DNA of 64,000 nt from an uncultured Erythrobacter sp. (GCA_947502815.1 CANNBH010000001.1:2700818-2764817); one strand, 5' to 3'; positions 38,181-47,162 are shown, counted from the stretch's first letter. Made by a program: numbers and translations. Notes: a model not told the origin generated them from the letters alone.

Positions 38181-38456
38181 GATGGGCCTCCTTTCGCACT
38201 GTTGCCGCCCGTCGTTTGACTGGCGGCTCATGTTAAGCGGTCCAACGCCCTTGAATTGCCAAGAGCTCCCGCACGGATTCGCGCCCTTTCGAGCGAGAGC
38301 GCGCGGAATAGCGATTTCGTCGGGAATGGCAAGATAAGAGTGCGATTGCCTGCTTTGCCTCTGCCATACCGCGATGGCTTGGCCCAATGCCGTCCTTTCC
38401 TTAATCACTATGGGTGGCTAGGCACGGTGTAAGACTCAACGAGCAAAGGGCCCATC
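38181..38456 (-). promoter_or_regulatory. Leader and promoter region of rplK-rplA
   Basis: This 276-base region separates rplK from the divergent PspA-like gene and must hold a promoter for rplK-rplA, since nusG is no longer upstream. Close to rplK lies AAAGGAGG (38187-38194) and a GCCGCC / GGCGGC hairpin (38204-38227). A TTGGCA box (38257-38262, minus strand) with a poor -10 partner is the best -35 candidate. I could not identify an L1-binding site by eye. Confidence 0.45.
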
Positions 38457-39089
38457 ATGATCCACGTCGCAGTTCGCGTGCGAGAGCTGGTTTCCAGTAA
38501 CATCGACGCGATAGTGACCAAAGCGGCTGACCCGGCCAAGGCGCTGGGTCTGCTGCGCGCCGAGGTGGAAGAGACGTTGATCACCTTGACGAGCGAACTG
38601 TCCATGACCCGGCGACAGCATGCACGCACGGTCAGTCACGCTGAAAAAATCGCCGCAGAGGCTGAGGCATGGTCAGCCAAAGCGCAGGTTGCGGTTGACC
38701 ATGGGCGTGAAGATCTGGCCCGGGCCGCCTTACAGGCCCGCCAAAAGGGGCTCGAAAACGCTGCAGCGGTTAAAGATGAAGCCGCGCGATTGGGCAAGCA
38801 AGTGGCAGAATTGGAAGGAGCCATTGGTGAGCTTGAAGTGAAACGCGCCGAAGTTCTGGCTCAGATTGCTCGCCCCCGGCCCGCTGAAAACCCCAGCGCA
38901 AAGCACAGAGCGGACAGCAAGTCTGATCGGCATATGGAGCGGATCGATGAATTGGAACGGCGGTTGGCATTTCAATCTGATCGATCCGCCAATTCCGGTG
39001 GCTCAGAAATTGAGACAGTATCGAACGAAAGCCTGATCGACGCGGAGCTGGAGGCGATGAAAGCGGCCCGGAAAAGCCGCGACAGCTGA
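38457..39089 (+). CDS. PspA/IM30 family protein
   Basis: A 210-residue, largely helical and highly charged protein. The N-terminus (VRELVSSNIDAIVTKAADPAKAL) and the long coiled coil with repeated Glu-Ala-Lys stretches fit the PspA/IM30 (Vipp1) family, which coats and protects the inner membrane under stress. It is a little shorter than E. coli PspA. No PspBC or PspF gene is adjacent. An ABA4-like membrane protein gene follows 105 bases on. Function in membrane maintenance is inferred from the family. Confidence 0.82.
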   Translation: MIHVAVRVRELVSSNIDAIVTKAADPAKALGLLRAEVEETLITLTSELSMTRRQHARTVSHAEKIAAEAEAWSAKAQVAVDHGREDLARAALQARQKGLENAAAVKDEAARLGKQVAELEGAIGELEVKRAEVLAQIARPRPAENPSAKHRADSKSDRHMERIDELERRLAFQSDRSANSGGSEIETVSNESLIDAELEAMKAARKSRDS

Positions 39090-39194
39090 GCTTGTCCAAT
39101 CAAGGCAATTAGCGTGGGGCGATACGCCGACAACTTGACACAGCAAGTGTGTTACCTTAGCAATACACTAATCAACTCACTGGGGGACGGAACT

Positions 39195-39665
39195 ATGCCA
39201 ACAGCAGATCAATGGTTTGGCTATGCAGGGCAGGCAGCGATGCTGGGCTGGTTAATCCTGATATTCCTGCCGCGCAGATGGGCGCTCGTTACCGCAATCC
39301 CGCGTTTTGTTATCCCGCTTGGCCTATCCCTCCTTTATGCCGGTCTTGCGATGAGCTATTTCTTTACCGTCGAAGGCGGCGGCTATGGATCATTGGACGA
39401 AGTCGCTGCGCTGCTGGGCACTAGAGAAATGTTGCTCGCTGGCTGGGTGCACTATCTGGCATTTGACCTGTTCATCGGCGGCTGGATTGCGGTCGAGGCC
39501 GACAAAGTTGGGATCAACCGGATCATTCAAGCTCCGCTGCTGATCGCAACGTTCATGTTCGGCCCCGTTGGCCTCGCGACTTTCCTGGTGATGCGCACGG
39601 GCTATTTGCGCAAGAGCGAAAGCGAACAACCATCGAATTCAATGCCCGAAGGAACACCAGCATGA
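39195..39665 (+). CDS. ABA4-like (DUF4281) membrane protein
   Basis: A 156-residue protein with four hydrophobic segments. The segment LAGWVHYLAFDLFIGGWIAVEAD is characteristic of the ABA4-like/DUF4281 family. Plant ABA4 is needed for neoxanthin formation; the bacterial members are unstudied. The ATG at 39195 follows GGGGGACGG; upstream in-frame codons are not needed. Its stop overlaps the start of the next membrane protein gene (ATGA). A link to carotenoids would suit this bacterial group but is inference. Confidence 0.82.
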   Translation: MPTADQWFGYAGQAAMLGWLILIFLPRRWALVTAIPRFVIPLGLSLLYAGLAMSYFFTVEGGGYGSLDEVAALLGTREMLLAGWVHYLAFDLFIGGWIAVEADKVGINRIIQAPLLIATFMFGPVGLATFLVMRTGYLRKSESEQPSNSMPEGTPA

Positions 39666-40495
39666 GCACTGCCACCGCCTCAAGTGGTTCGCGCTATCTA
39701 GCGCTCGCACCGATGCTGGAAAGCGACCATGTAACACGGCTCAATTTGACATTGGCGATCTTCATGTTCGCGAGCTTCATTGTGTTTGTCCCGGCCTGGC
39801 TCTTAGACAACCGCATGCTCGACAGCGCCGCAGTTTGGACAAAACCTCAGAAATTCAACATTTCGCTCGGCCTGCATTTTCTCACTTTGGCCTTCCTGTT
39901 GCAATTGGTGCCACGCGCGGTGCGAGCAGGACCAATCCTGCTGGTTTTTTCATATCTCGCAGCAGGCGGATTGGTGTTCGAATATATCTGGGTTACCCTT
40001 CAAGCGGCCCAAGCAGAACGATCGCATTTCAATTTCGAAAGCGATTTTGAAGCGTTGATGTACGCGCTAATGGGGCTTGGCGCATTCTTCTTGATGACCA
40101 TCGCAATGGCGCTGGCGGTTCAGATTTGGCGAAAGGGCGACCGGACGCGCAAGGGGCTTTGGCTCGGCGCGATCATCGGTTTGACTGCGGCGTTCTTCAC
40201 CACACTCTATTTCGGCTTCACCATGTCGAACAGCGGCAGATATGTCGGAGCCCCACTTGAAGGAGGCGGCGCAACAGTGCCATTTTTTGGCTGGTCACGC
40301 GAATATGGCGACCTGCGACCGGCCCATTTCGTAAGCCTGCACATGATGCAGACTGTGCCGTTCGCAGGTTGGCTAGCAGACCGGCAAGGATGGAATGCGG
40401 TCGCGGTTGTGTGTGGCGTGACAGTGATCCAATTTGCCTTGGCAATAGCGCTGTTCATTCAAGCTCAGGCCGGGCAACCTTTCTGGCCAGCTTAA
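39662..40495 (+). CDS. Multi-pass membrane protein of unknown function
   Basis: A 277-residue protein with about seven hydrophobic segments. Polar patches that look conserved are VWTKPQKFNISLGLH, AERSHFNFES, and DLRPAHFVSLHMMQ near the last segments; the His residues could bind a cofactor or metal. I do not recognise a characterised family. It overlaps the ABA4-like gene by ATGA, so the two membrane proteins are probably made together and may work together. Confidence 0.8.
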   Translation: MSTATASSGSRYLALAPMLESDHVTRLNLTLAIFMFASFIVFVPAWLLDNRMLDSAAVWTKPQKFNISLGLHFLTLAFLLQLVPRAVRAGPILLVFSYLAAGGLVFEYIWVTLQAAQAERSHFNFESDFEALMYALMGLGAFFLMTIAMALAVQIWRKGDRTRKGLWLGAIIGLTAAFFTTLYFGFTMSNSGRYVGAPLEGGGATVPFFGWSREYGDLRPAHFVSLHMMQTVPFAGWLADRQGWNAVAVVCGVTVIQFALAIALFIQAQAGQPFWPA

Positions 40496-40708
40496 TCTGC
40501 AAATGGTCAAGCACCGACGCGTGATCCAAGAATTTACAAGATCAACGCTTCACAGCCAGCGCTCTACAGACCTCAATACTCGATACATCGTTTATAATCA
40601 TAGACTTGCGTGTTGCTGGTTCCAATACTGGTTTTGCGATGTGGTTACGCCAAATTTACGATGATCTGCTTATTGAGCCCTTCAACTCAGAAGGACTTTC
40701 GAAAAGCA

Positions 40709-42742
40709 ATGCCGGCAACCACGTGTTCTGACAGATTCGCGTCTACTCATCATGGCTTCACTGGCGCTTTCCGCTTTGCGCTGGCTTTGTGTGCGCTTGC
40801 TCTTGTATTCCTGATCACCGATCCGCTTTACGCGGAGACACCGGGCAAAGACGGCGACGTCACAATTTCTGGCACCCAGGTGGTCAATGAGTACGCCTCT
40901 GTGTCAGGCAGTGCTTCCGCGGGGTCCCTCCAGATCACCGTCAGCGCCCTTGCGGCCAACCTACCTTCGCTTGAGGCAGGCGATCTCATCCTAATTTACC
41001 AAGCGCAAGGCGCGACGATCTCTGGTGCGAACAACGCATCCTATGGTTCGATCACCAATTTGGGTTCAGCTGGCCGTTATGAATTTCACACCGTCAAGTC
41101 GATCAACGGCAACGCAATCACATTGCACGATTTCGGCGGCAGCTGCACCGGACTGGAATTCAGCTATTCGGCCACTGGCAAAGCGCAAGTCATCCGAGTT
41201 CCGCAATATCGCAATCTGAATGTGGGTGCCGGGTCACAAATCACTGGGGCTGCTTGGAATGGCTCTACGGGTGGCGTTGTTGCGATGACGGTTTCGCAAA
41301 CTCTCACTCTTTCGGGCTCCATCGATGTCTCCGGCCAAGGATTTCGCGGAGGCAACACTGACAATCTCACGCAGCCCACAGGCACCAGCTATTTCGGTTA
41401 TCGCAGCACCTCTGCCAATGATGGCGCTGAAAAAGGGGAAGGCATCGCAGGATACCGCACAGAATTGCCCGGTGGGCGATTTTACGGGCGCGGAGCTCCG
41501 GCCAATGGCGGTGGCGGCGGCAACGCCCACAATGCGGGCGGCGGAGGTGGTTCCAATGGAGACAACGGCAATGGATGGGCCGGGCAAGGTGTGCCAGACA
41601 ATTCCAACGCCAGCTGGGCGCAAGCCTGGAACTTGGACCCAACACTCAACGCAAGCACCAATCAATCTGGCGGCGGTCGTGGGGGCTACACATACGCCCG
41701 CGGTGGCAACGCACTGACGACAGCACCGGGCGATGCAGCCTGGCGCTTCGATTTCCGGAGAGAATTGGGAGGCCTTGGCGGACGGCCGATGGCTTATGAC
41801 CCAAGCGGTCGCCTTTATTTCGGCGGCGGTGGCGGCGCGGGCGATGGCAACAACAACGCCGCTGGCGCAGGGGGAGATGGCGGAGGCCTGGTCTTTGTTT
41901 CCGCAGGTCTGATCGCTGGCGGAGGCACCATTCGCGCCGACGGCGACGACGGTGAAAACACCTCGCCAAGCCACAATGATGCACCTGGTGGCGGTGGCGG
42001 CGGAGGCACCATCGTCCTACAGTCAGGAGGAGCAATTGGCGCATCGACTTTGGCCGATGGCGGTGACGGCGGAAACCAACTGATCACCAATGATGAGAAT
42101 GAGGGCCCAGGAGGCGGCGGCGGTGGCGGCGTCATCGCAACCACGGGCGGCGTAAGTGTTGCGTTCGCTAGAGGTGGTGCGAATGGGACGACCACATCGA
42201 ATTCGCTTACGGAATTTATTCCAAATGGTGCAACACAAGGTGCAACTGGGCAACCGACTGCCAGTGCGCCGAGCCTTACCAACACACCATTTTGCCGCGC
42301 GCCCGATGCTCCGCCAATTGTGTCAAAGATCAGCGAGCCAACCGAAAGCACAGGGATCAACCGGCTTCGGGTTCCTCTTTCGGATCAAACTTACACAATC
42401 GGTTTCAGCAATCCAGGAGCGGCAATTATTGCGGATTCGATCATCATAACGGACAGCTTGCCCGCAAACCTTGAGCTTTGGACCGGGAATTTCGACGGAT
42501 CGACAACCTCTCCTGTCGCCTTTGCTGACGGGGCCGGCGCGGCGGCCACCGGCCTTGTCTGCTGCACAGTCGGCCAAATCACCTATTCCGAAGATGAGAC
42601 TGGAGCCGATTTTGGCTATTCACCCAACGGCGCATACGATCCAGCCGTGCGGAGAATTCGCATCACGCCGACTGGCGGAGTAGCCGAGGGGTATGATGAC
42701 ACGCGCAGTTTCGAAGTCTTTCTAAGAGCCCGAATTAGGTAG
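40709..42742 (+). CDS. Secreted glycine-rich protein with a C-terminal DUF11-like domain
   Basis: A protein of about 677 residues when started at ATG 40709, with AAGGA upstream and a signal segment (ALALCALALVFLI) near residues 20-42. A beta-rich N-terminal part is followed by many runs of 5-7 glycines spaced by Asn/Asp/Ala-rich stretches, which suggests a repetitive extended or beta-helical fold. The last 120 residues (TIGFSNPGAAIIADSIIITDSLP) look like one DUF11-type adhesin domain. It is probably exported or surface-bound. It overlaps the end of a small convergent gene by 8 bp. The function is unknown; earlier in-frame starts at 40610 and 40661 cannot be excluded. Confidence 0.75.
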   Translation: MPATTCSDRFASTHHGFTGAFRFALALCALALVFLITDPLYAETPGKDGDVTISGTQVVNEYASVSGSASAGSLQITVSALAANLPSLEAGDLILIYQAQGATISGANNASYGSITNLGSAGRYEFHTVKSINGNAITLHDFGGSCTGLEFSYSATGKAQVIRVPQYRNLNVGAGSQITGAAWNGSTGGVVAMTVSQTLTLSGSIDVSGQGFRGGNTDNLTQPTGTSYFGYRSTSANDGAEKGEGIAGYRTELPGGRFYGRGAPANGGGGGNAHNAGGGGGSNGDNGNGWAGQGVPDNSNASWAQAWNLDPTLNASTNQSGGGRGGYTYARGGNALTTAPGDAAWRFDFRRELGGLGGRPMAYDPSGRLYFGGGGGAGDGNNNAAGAGGDGGGLVFVSAGLIAGGGTIRADGDDGENTSPSHNDAPGGGGGGGTIVLQSGGAIGASTLADGGDGGNQLITNDENEGPGGGGGGGVIATTGGVSVAFARGGANGTTTSNSLTEFIPNGATQGATGQPTASAPSLTNTPFCRAPDAPPIVSKISEPTESTGINRLRVPLSDQTYTIGFSNPGAAIIADSIIITDSLPANLELWTGNFDGSTTSPVAFADGAGAAATGLVCCTVGQITYSEDETGADFGYSPNGAYDPAVRRIRITPTGGVAEGYDDTRSFEVFLRARIR

Positions 42743-42941
42743 CGCTTCGACCTCCATCGTCGGCCACCAATTCATGGCGCGGGATTTTCATCCCCTTGGT
42801 CCGGCTGGTTAGGTGAAATTGGCGGCACAGGCCGCATCGATACGCGCGCAGCGTAAAGGGTGCGGCTTTGGCCACTCGCTCTGCATCTTCGAGCGTAACG
42901 AAACGCTTTTTCTTTGAACAAATGCCGGGGCGGGTTTTCAT
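42735..42941 (-). CDS. Small Cys-containing protein downstream of nusG
   Basis: A 68-residue basic protein with Cys at 8, 36 and 39 and the patch [13 protein letters not shown], a C-x2-C-x3-H arrangement that may hold zinc. I do not recognise a named family. It lies 23 bases after nusG on the same strand and may be read with it. It ends inside the last codons of the convergent glycine-rich protein gene. Confidence 0.7.
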   Translation of the reverse strand: MKTRPGICSKKKRFVTLEDAERVAKAAPFTLRAYRCGLCRQFHLTSRTKGMKIPRHELVADDGGRSAT

Positions 42942-42964
42942 ATCCGCGCCCCGCGCATTGCAAT

Positions 42965-43501
42965 TTATTTGACCAGTTCGACCTGTTCGAAGTCAAGCTC
43001 AACCGGGGTTGCCCGGCCAAAGATCGATACGCTGACTTTGACTTTCGCTTTGTCGAAATCAAGCTCTTCCACCACGCCGTTAAAGCTGGCGAAGGGACCG
43101 TCGAGAACTTTGACGGAATCGCCAATCTCGTATTCGACAGTGACCTGTTGCTTGGGTGCGGATTTCGCTTCTTCGACACCGCCAAAGTAACGCGCAGCCT
43201 CTTTTTCGCTGATCGCTTGCGGCTTGTTGTTGTTGCCGAGGAAGCCAGTCACTTTCGGCGTGTTTTTGACGAGGTGATAAATGTCATCATTCATCCGCAG
43301 TTTCGCCAGAACATAGCCCGGCATAAACTTGCGCTCGACTTGAACCTTTTTCCCGCGCTTCACCTCAGTGATCGTTTCGGTTGGGACTTCGATTTCCTCA
43401 ACACCCTCGGTCAGGCCAAGCCGTTCCGCTTCAGCGATAATCGCCTCTTTCACTTTGTTTTCAAAGCCAGAGTAAGCGTGAATGATGTACCAGCGAGACA
43501 T
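42965..43501 (-). CDS. nusG: Transcription termination/antitermination factor NusG
   Basis: A 178-residue NusG with an NGN domain ([34 protein letters not shown]) and a C-terminal KOW domain ([22 protein letters not shown]). It binds RNA polymerase and links transcription to Rho or the ribosome. It follows secE by 66 bases, the usual order. Downstream comes the small Cys-protein gene and not rplK. Confidence 0.98.
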   Translation of the reverse strand: MSRWYIIHAYSGFENKVKEAIIAEAERLGLTEGVEEIEVPTETITEVKRGKKVQVERKFMPGYVLAKLRMNDDIYHLVKNTPKVTGFLGNNNKPQAISEKEAARYFGGVEEAKSAPKQQVTVEYEIGDSVKVLDGPFASFNGVVEELDFDKAKVKVSVSIFGRATPVELDFEQVELVK

Positions 43502-43567
43502 GATAAGTCCTTAGCAAATTGGGGATCGTGAACTGAAATTTATGCGGCCAATCGGCCACTCAAAATC

Positions 43568-43792
43568 TTACGCAAGCGTCAGCAAATAGTTGACGACAAA
43601 GTTGAATAGGCTGTCGATGCCAAAAAAGAACAGCGACAAAATCACCATGAAGATAAACACAAAAATCGCGGTGCGAATGGTCTCTTCACGGGTTGGCCAT
43701 ACGACCTTGCGTGTTTCCGTGCGAACTTGGTTCACAAATTCGGGAATGGATGTCTTGCGCTTTTTGTCGTCAGCTTTTGAATTGGGGGCCAT
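43568..43792 (-). CDS. secE: Preprotein translocase subunit SecE
   Basis: A 74-residue SecE with one transmembrane segment and the family motif VRTETRKVVWPTREET just before it. It clamps SecY in the translocon. It is the first gene of the secE-nusG unit. The tRNA-Trp gene that often precedes secE is 1.9 kb away, beyond an amino-acid symporter gene on the other strand. Confidence 0.97.
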   Translation of the reverse strand: MAPNSKADDKKRKTSIPEFVNQVRTETRKVVWPTREETIRTAIFVFIFMVILSLFFFGIDSLFNFVVNYLLTLA

Positions 43793-44051
43793 TGGAGCCT
43801 CTCGCCTTCGCGTAATGAATGTTTGATCCGTCTTTCAGGTAGGGTTCGTCGCCGTCCGGGACAAGGTCACGGAGGGGCTTTTGATTCTTACCGATGTCAG
43901 GAACGAGTTCGCTATTATGGCGAGCGAAGCCGTAAAGCAAGAGGAAGAGTGGCTTCGGGGCTAGTCAATTCCTTCTCGCCTCTATAGCGTGCCTGTCTTA
44001 ATTCGAGGCCAGAGCAGCCTTGGAAAAAAGCTATTCGGGGAAAATCGCGCA

Positions 44052-45605
44052 ATGTCAGCAAACGTAGAGCAGTCAAAGTCGCTGCTGGATCACATCGTCA
44101 ACGTCTCAGACTTTATCTGGGGCGGCGAATGGAACGGCGAGCCTGTTTCATGGCTCAGCATTGGCGAGGTCGCCGTGCCGCCAATGGTTGTCATCCTTTT
44201 GGGCGTCGGCCTTTATATCATGGTGGGCCTGCGGTTTTACCCAATTGTGAAATTCGGTTCCGCAGTGAAAGGCCTGTTCTCAAGCCGTAAGGGCAAAGGT
44301 GGAGGGGAAATCTCGCCCTTTGCCGCGCTTTCGACGGCGTTGTCGGGCCAAGTGGGCACGGGTAACCTTGCTGGTGTGGCATTTGCCATTGCGTGGGGCG
44401 GACCGGGGGCGGTTTTCTGGATGTGGGTAACCGCTCTGATCGGCATGGCTCTCGCCTTTGCCGAAGGATCTCTTGCGATACGGTATCGTGAGAAGACATC
44501 CGATGGTGCGTATCGCGGCGGGCCGATGACTTACATTATGATGGGGCTTGGTCCGAAATACACATGGCTCGCTGTCATATTCTGTCTCGGGACTCTGTTC
44601 TCTGCTTTGGTCACCGGCAATTCAATTCAAGCCAACGAAGTGGCCACCGGTCTAAACGAACTTTTCGGAATTGAGCGTTGGATCGGCGGGTTGATCGTGG
44701 CTTTGGCCGTGTTCGTTGTGATTATTGGCGGGATCAAGTCTATCGGCAGAGTTGCTGAAAGCGTCGTCCCGTTCATGGCGGCGGCCTATATTGTCCTCGC
44801 CATTATCGCTCTCGCTCTCAATGCGAGCGACCTGCCAGAAACATTTGGTTTGATCTTTAGCGGAGCGTTCAACAACCAAGCGGCAGAAGGCGGCTTTGTC
44901 GGCGCACTGATCATCATCGCGATCCGTGCAGGTGTTGCCCGCGGCCTGTTCTCAAACGAGGCGGGGCAAGGTTCAACTCCAATCGCTCACGCGGTCGCAC
45001 AAACGGATGATCCTGAACAGCAGGGCCGGATGGCAATGCTCGGCACGTTCATCGATACGATCGTGATCTGCACCATGACAGCATTGGTGATTTTGACCGT
45101 TCAAGGCGACTTCACGGGGGCCGGTCAATCCGTATCCCATGTATGGCAGTCGGATCTGAGCACAGTGGAAACCGCTGGTGTTGCAACGACCATCGCGGCC
45201 TATGCTGCGGCGTTCCCAACATTGATAGCGGGTGTGCCACTGGGGACGTTGGTCGTCAGCGTTGCTTTGATCTTGTTCGTGTTCACCACGCTTTTGACGT
45301 GGAGCTATTATGGTGAGCGTGCGATTACATTCCTTTATGATCGCATTCCGGGATCGACCCGCGGCGGTGAGAAAGTCCTGCACATCATCTGGCGCGTAAT
45401 CTGGTGCGTTGCGATCTTTGTCGGCGCGACTCAGCCATCGCAACTGGTTTGGCGGTTGGGCGACATTTCCAATGCGGCGATGACCTTGCCTAACCTCTTG
45501 GCGCTCCTGCTGTTGTCTGGGGTGGTGTTCAAGCTCGCCCGTGGTGAGAAAGATGCTGGCCCAACGCACACAGCCGACACGCCAGAAGAACCAGAAGAGT
45601 ACTAA
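44052..45605 (+). CDS. Alanine/glycine:cation symporter family protein
   Basis: A 517-residue sodium or proton symporter of the AGCS family with about ten membrane segments. The family motifs GQVGTGNLAGVAFAIAWGGPGA and FSNEAGQGSTPIAHA are present. The ATG at 44052 is preferred to an in-frame GTG at 43989. I looked for a glycine riboswitch in the 5' region and did not find its conserved core. It sits between secE and tRNA-Trp, on the opposite strand, and ends at a strong hairpin. Confidence 0.94.
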   Translation: MSANVEQSKSLLDHIVNVSDFIWGGEWNGEPVSWLSIGEVAVPPMVVILLGVGLYIMVGLRFYPIVKFGSAVKGLFSSRKGKGGGEISPFAALSTALSGQVGTGNLAGVAFAIAWGGPGAVFWMWVTALIGMALAFAEGSLAIRYREKTSDGAYRGGPMTYIMMGLGPKYTWLAVIFCLGTLFSALVTGNSIQANEVATGLNELFGIERWIGGLIVALAVFVVIIGGIKSIGRVAESVVPFMAAAYIVLAIIALALNASDLPETFGLIFSGAFNNQAAEGGFVGALIIIAIRAGVARGLFSNEAGQGSTPIAHAVAQTDDPEQQGRMAMLGTFIDTIVICTMTALVILTVQGDFTGAGQSVSHVWQSDLSTVETAGVATTIAAYAAAFPTLIAGVPLGTLVVSVALILFVFTTLLTWSYYGERAITFLYDRIPGSTRGGEKVLHIIWRVIWCVAIFVGATQPSQLVWRLGDISNAAMTLPNLLALLLLSGVVFKLARGEKDAGPTHTADTPEEPEEY

Positions 45606-45642
45606 CCCGGGACAGAAGCGGCTTCGTGCCCTGTTCGAAATG

Positions 45643-45674
45643 AAAAAGGCCCGGTCAATCGATCGGGCCTTTTT
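45643..45674. terminator. Terminator after the AGCS symporter gene
   Basis: AAAAAGGCCCG and CGGGCCTTTTT form a perfect 11-bp stem around a 10-base loop, with a T run on the plus strand and, because of symmetry, also on the minus strand behind tRNA-Trp. Confidence 0.92.
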
Positions 45675-45735
45675 CTATGCGCGCAATGAGCAGACCGCGA
45701 AAATGCGGCGCACGGCATTCGAAATTTTGGGAAAG

Positions 45736-45811
45736 TGGCAGGGGCACAGAGACTCGAACTCTGGACCTTCGGTTTTGGAGACCGACGCTCTACCAGCTGA
45801 GCTACGCCCCT
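45736..45811 (-). tRNA. trnW: tRNA-Trp (anticodon CCA)
   Basis: A 76-nt tRNA on the minus strand with the CCA end encoded. The acceptor stem pairs AGGGGCG with TGCCCCT; the D arm has GCTCAGCTGGTAGAGC; the anticodon loop is CTCCAAA between TCGGT and ACCGA, giving anticodon CCA for Trp; the T arm has GTTCGAGTC. tRNA-Trp often lies just before secE. Here the orientation is kept but a symporter gene intervenes. Confidence 0.97.
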
Positions 45812-45945
45812 ACACAGGCTGCGCGCTCTATCGAAGCTTTTCGCGATAGGCAACCGGTCATTCGCGTCTTTGCGCCCAGTTTGCCTCACCTCTGGTCGCT
45901 TCCTTACTAGCGCCGCCGCGTCGTGATGGTACAGCATGCGCCATC

Positions 45946-46677
45946 ATGCATTCGCCCCTGCGCGCCCTCATCCCGGTTGAAACCTTGCTGCTTGCCTATC
46001 GCAGCGGCATTTTCCCTATGGCCGACACGCGCGATGATCTGGAAGTGTTTTGGGTTGAGCCGCGTGATCGGGCGATCATTCCGCTCGATGGCCTTTATGT
46101 GTCAAAATCCTTGCGCAAAGTGCTGCGCGCTGATCGCTACCGCGTGACGTTTAACCATGCATTTGAAGACGTCATTCGCGCTTGTGCAGCGCCCCGCCCC
46201 GATCATCCTGAAACTTGGATCAGCGAACGGATCGTTGCCAGCTATCTTGCGCTCCATCATGCTGGCCACGCCCATTCGGTGGAATGCTGGACAGAAACAG
46301 ACGGTCATGAACAACTGGTAGGCGGACTGTATGGAGTCGCGTTTGATCGGGTTTTTTGCGGAGAAAGCATGTTCAGCCGCGCCGACAACGCCAGCAAAGT
46401 GGCGCTGTGCTGGCTCGTGGCTGTGCTTCGCCAATCGGGTGTCCGATTGCTCGATTGCCAATTCATGACCGATCACCTCGCCTCAATGGGGGCAACAGAG
46501 ATGCCGCAACAAGACTATCTGAATTTGGTCGAAGCAGCGCGCGGCGTGCCCGAATTGACTATGGAGGATGCTCTGGAGGCGATTGTCTCAACAGGTGCAG
46601 GCAATCCGCATTCGATTCCGTCGCTTCATTCGTCGCCGGGGAAACTCATCGTACAATCTTTGACCCAGACGTCATAG
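45946..46677 (+). CDS. aat: Leucyl/phenylalanyl-tRNA--protein transferase
   Basis: A 243-residue transferase that adds Leu or Phe from tRNA to the N-terminus of proteins with basic ends, marking them for ClpAP. Family segments include AYRSGIFPMAD, VEPRDRAIIPLDG, GGLYGVAFDRVFCGESMFSR and LLDCQFMTDHLASMGA. The last 52 bases overlap, on the opposite strand, the 3' end of the DUF2155 gene. Confidence 0.96.
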   Translation: MHSPLRALIPVETLLLAYRSGIFPMADTRDDLEVFWVEPRDRAIIPLDGLYVSKSLRKVLRADRYRVTFNHAFEDVIRACAAPRPDHPETWISERIVASYLALHHAGHAHSVECWTETDGHEQLVGGLYGVAFDRVFCGESMFSRADNASKVALCWLVAVLRQSGVRLLDCQFMTDHLASMGATEMPQQDYLNLVEAARGVPELTMEDALEAIVSTGAGNPHSIPSLHSSPGKLIVQSLTQTS

Positions 46678-47135
46678 ACCGGGTGTTCGACGACATTCAG
46701 GCTGGGGTTTTCCTTGAACAGCCACCCTGAAAATACGCGGGCGTGTTCGTCTTGTCCGCGTTCCAACACATCGACTTGGACAAATGCGCCTGTTTCCTGT
46801 GGGAATTCATAGGGCGCGGTGCGTTCACACGCCTGCAACCGCACAATAACCTGACCCTGTTCAATCACTTCGCCGGGGCGCAGCTCAAAATCCTGGCTGA
46901 CATTGTTGCGTTTGTTCAGCAGACCGATAGTCGCAACACGCTCTGCCATCGGGGTTGAATCGCCCACCTCGACGGGGGAGAGTTCGGGTTCTTCTTCTGT
47001 GCCTTCAGCCGATGCGTCAGCCGCTGCAGCATCGGTGCCTGTGTCTGTCTGCGCGTCGGTTTCAGAGGTGCTCTCGCTGCACCCGGCAATCAGCGACGCG
47101 GCTGTTGCGATGACAATGGCTGGATAGATACGCAT
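46626..47135 (-). CDS. DUF2155 domain lipoprotein
   Basis: A 169-residue protein starting at ATG 47135 with a lipoprotein signal (SLIAGC lipobox). After an acidic, Ala/Asp-rich linker comes the DUF2155 domain (ATIGLLNKRN, LRLQACERTAPYEFPQETGAFVQV, FSGWLFKENPSLNVVEHPVYDVWV). The domain is widespread in alphaproteobacteria and often lies next to the NDUFA12 gene, as here, but its role is not known. The 3' end overlaps aat tail-to-tail. Confidence 0.88.
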   Translation of the reverse strand: MRIYPAIVIATAASLIAGCSESTSETDAQTDTGTDAAAADASAEGTEEEPELSPVEVGDSTPMAERVATIGLLNKRNNVSQDFELRPGEVIEQGQVIVRLQACERTAPYEFPQETGAFVQVDVLERGQDEHARVFSGWLFKENPSLNVVEHPVYDVWVKDCTMSFPGDE

Positions 47136-47162
47136 CACGGACAATAGCCTGAGCCTTTAGGC

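Noticed and set aside
41500..42180. Repeat array or CRISPR-like pattern
   Set aside because: The repetition comes from GGC/GGT glycine codons of irregular spacing; there are no constant repeats with unique spacers.
41815..42360. 181-codon Pro-rich minus-strand ORF and nearby long ORFs
   Set aside because: They mirror the glycine codon runs of the plus-strand secreted protein.
43793..44051. Glycine riboswitch ahead of the AGCS symporter gene
   Set aside because: The conserved aptamer core is not recognisable in this 5' region.
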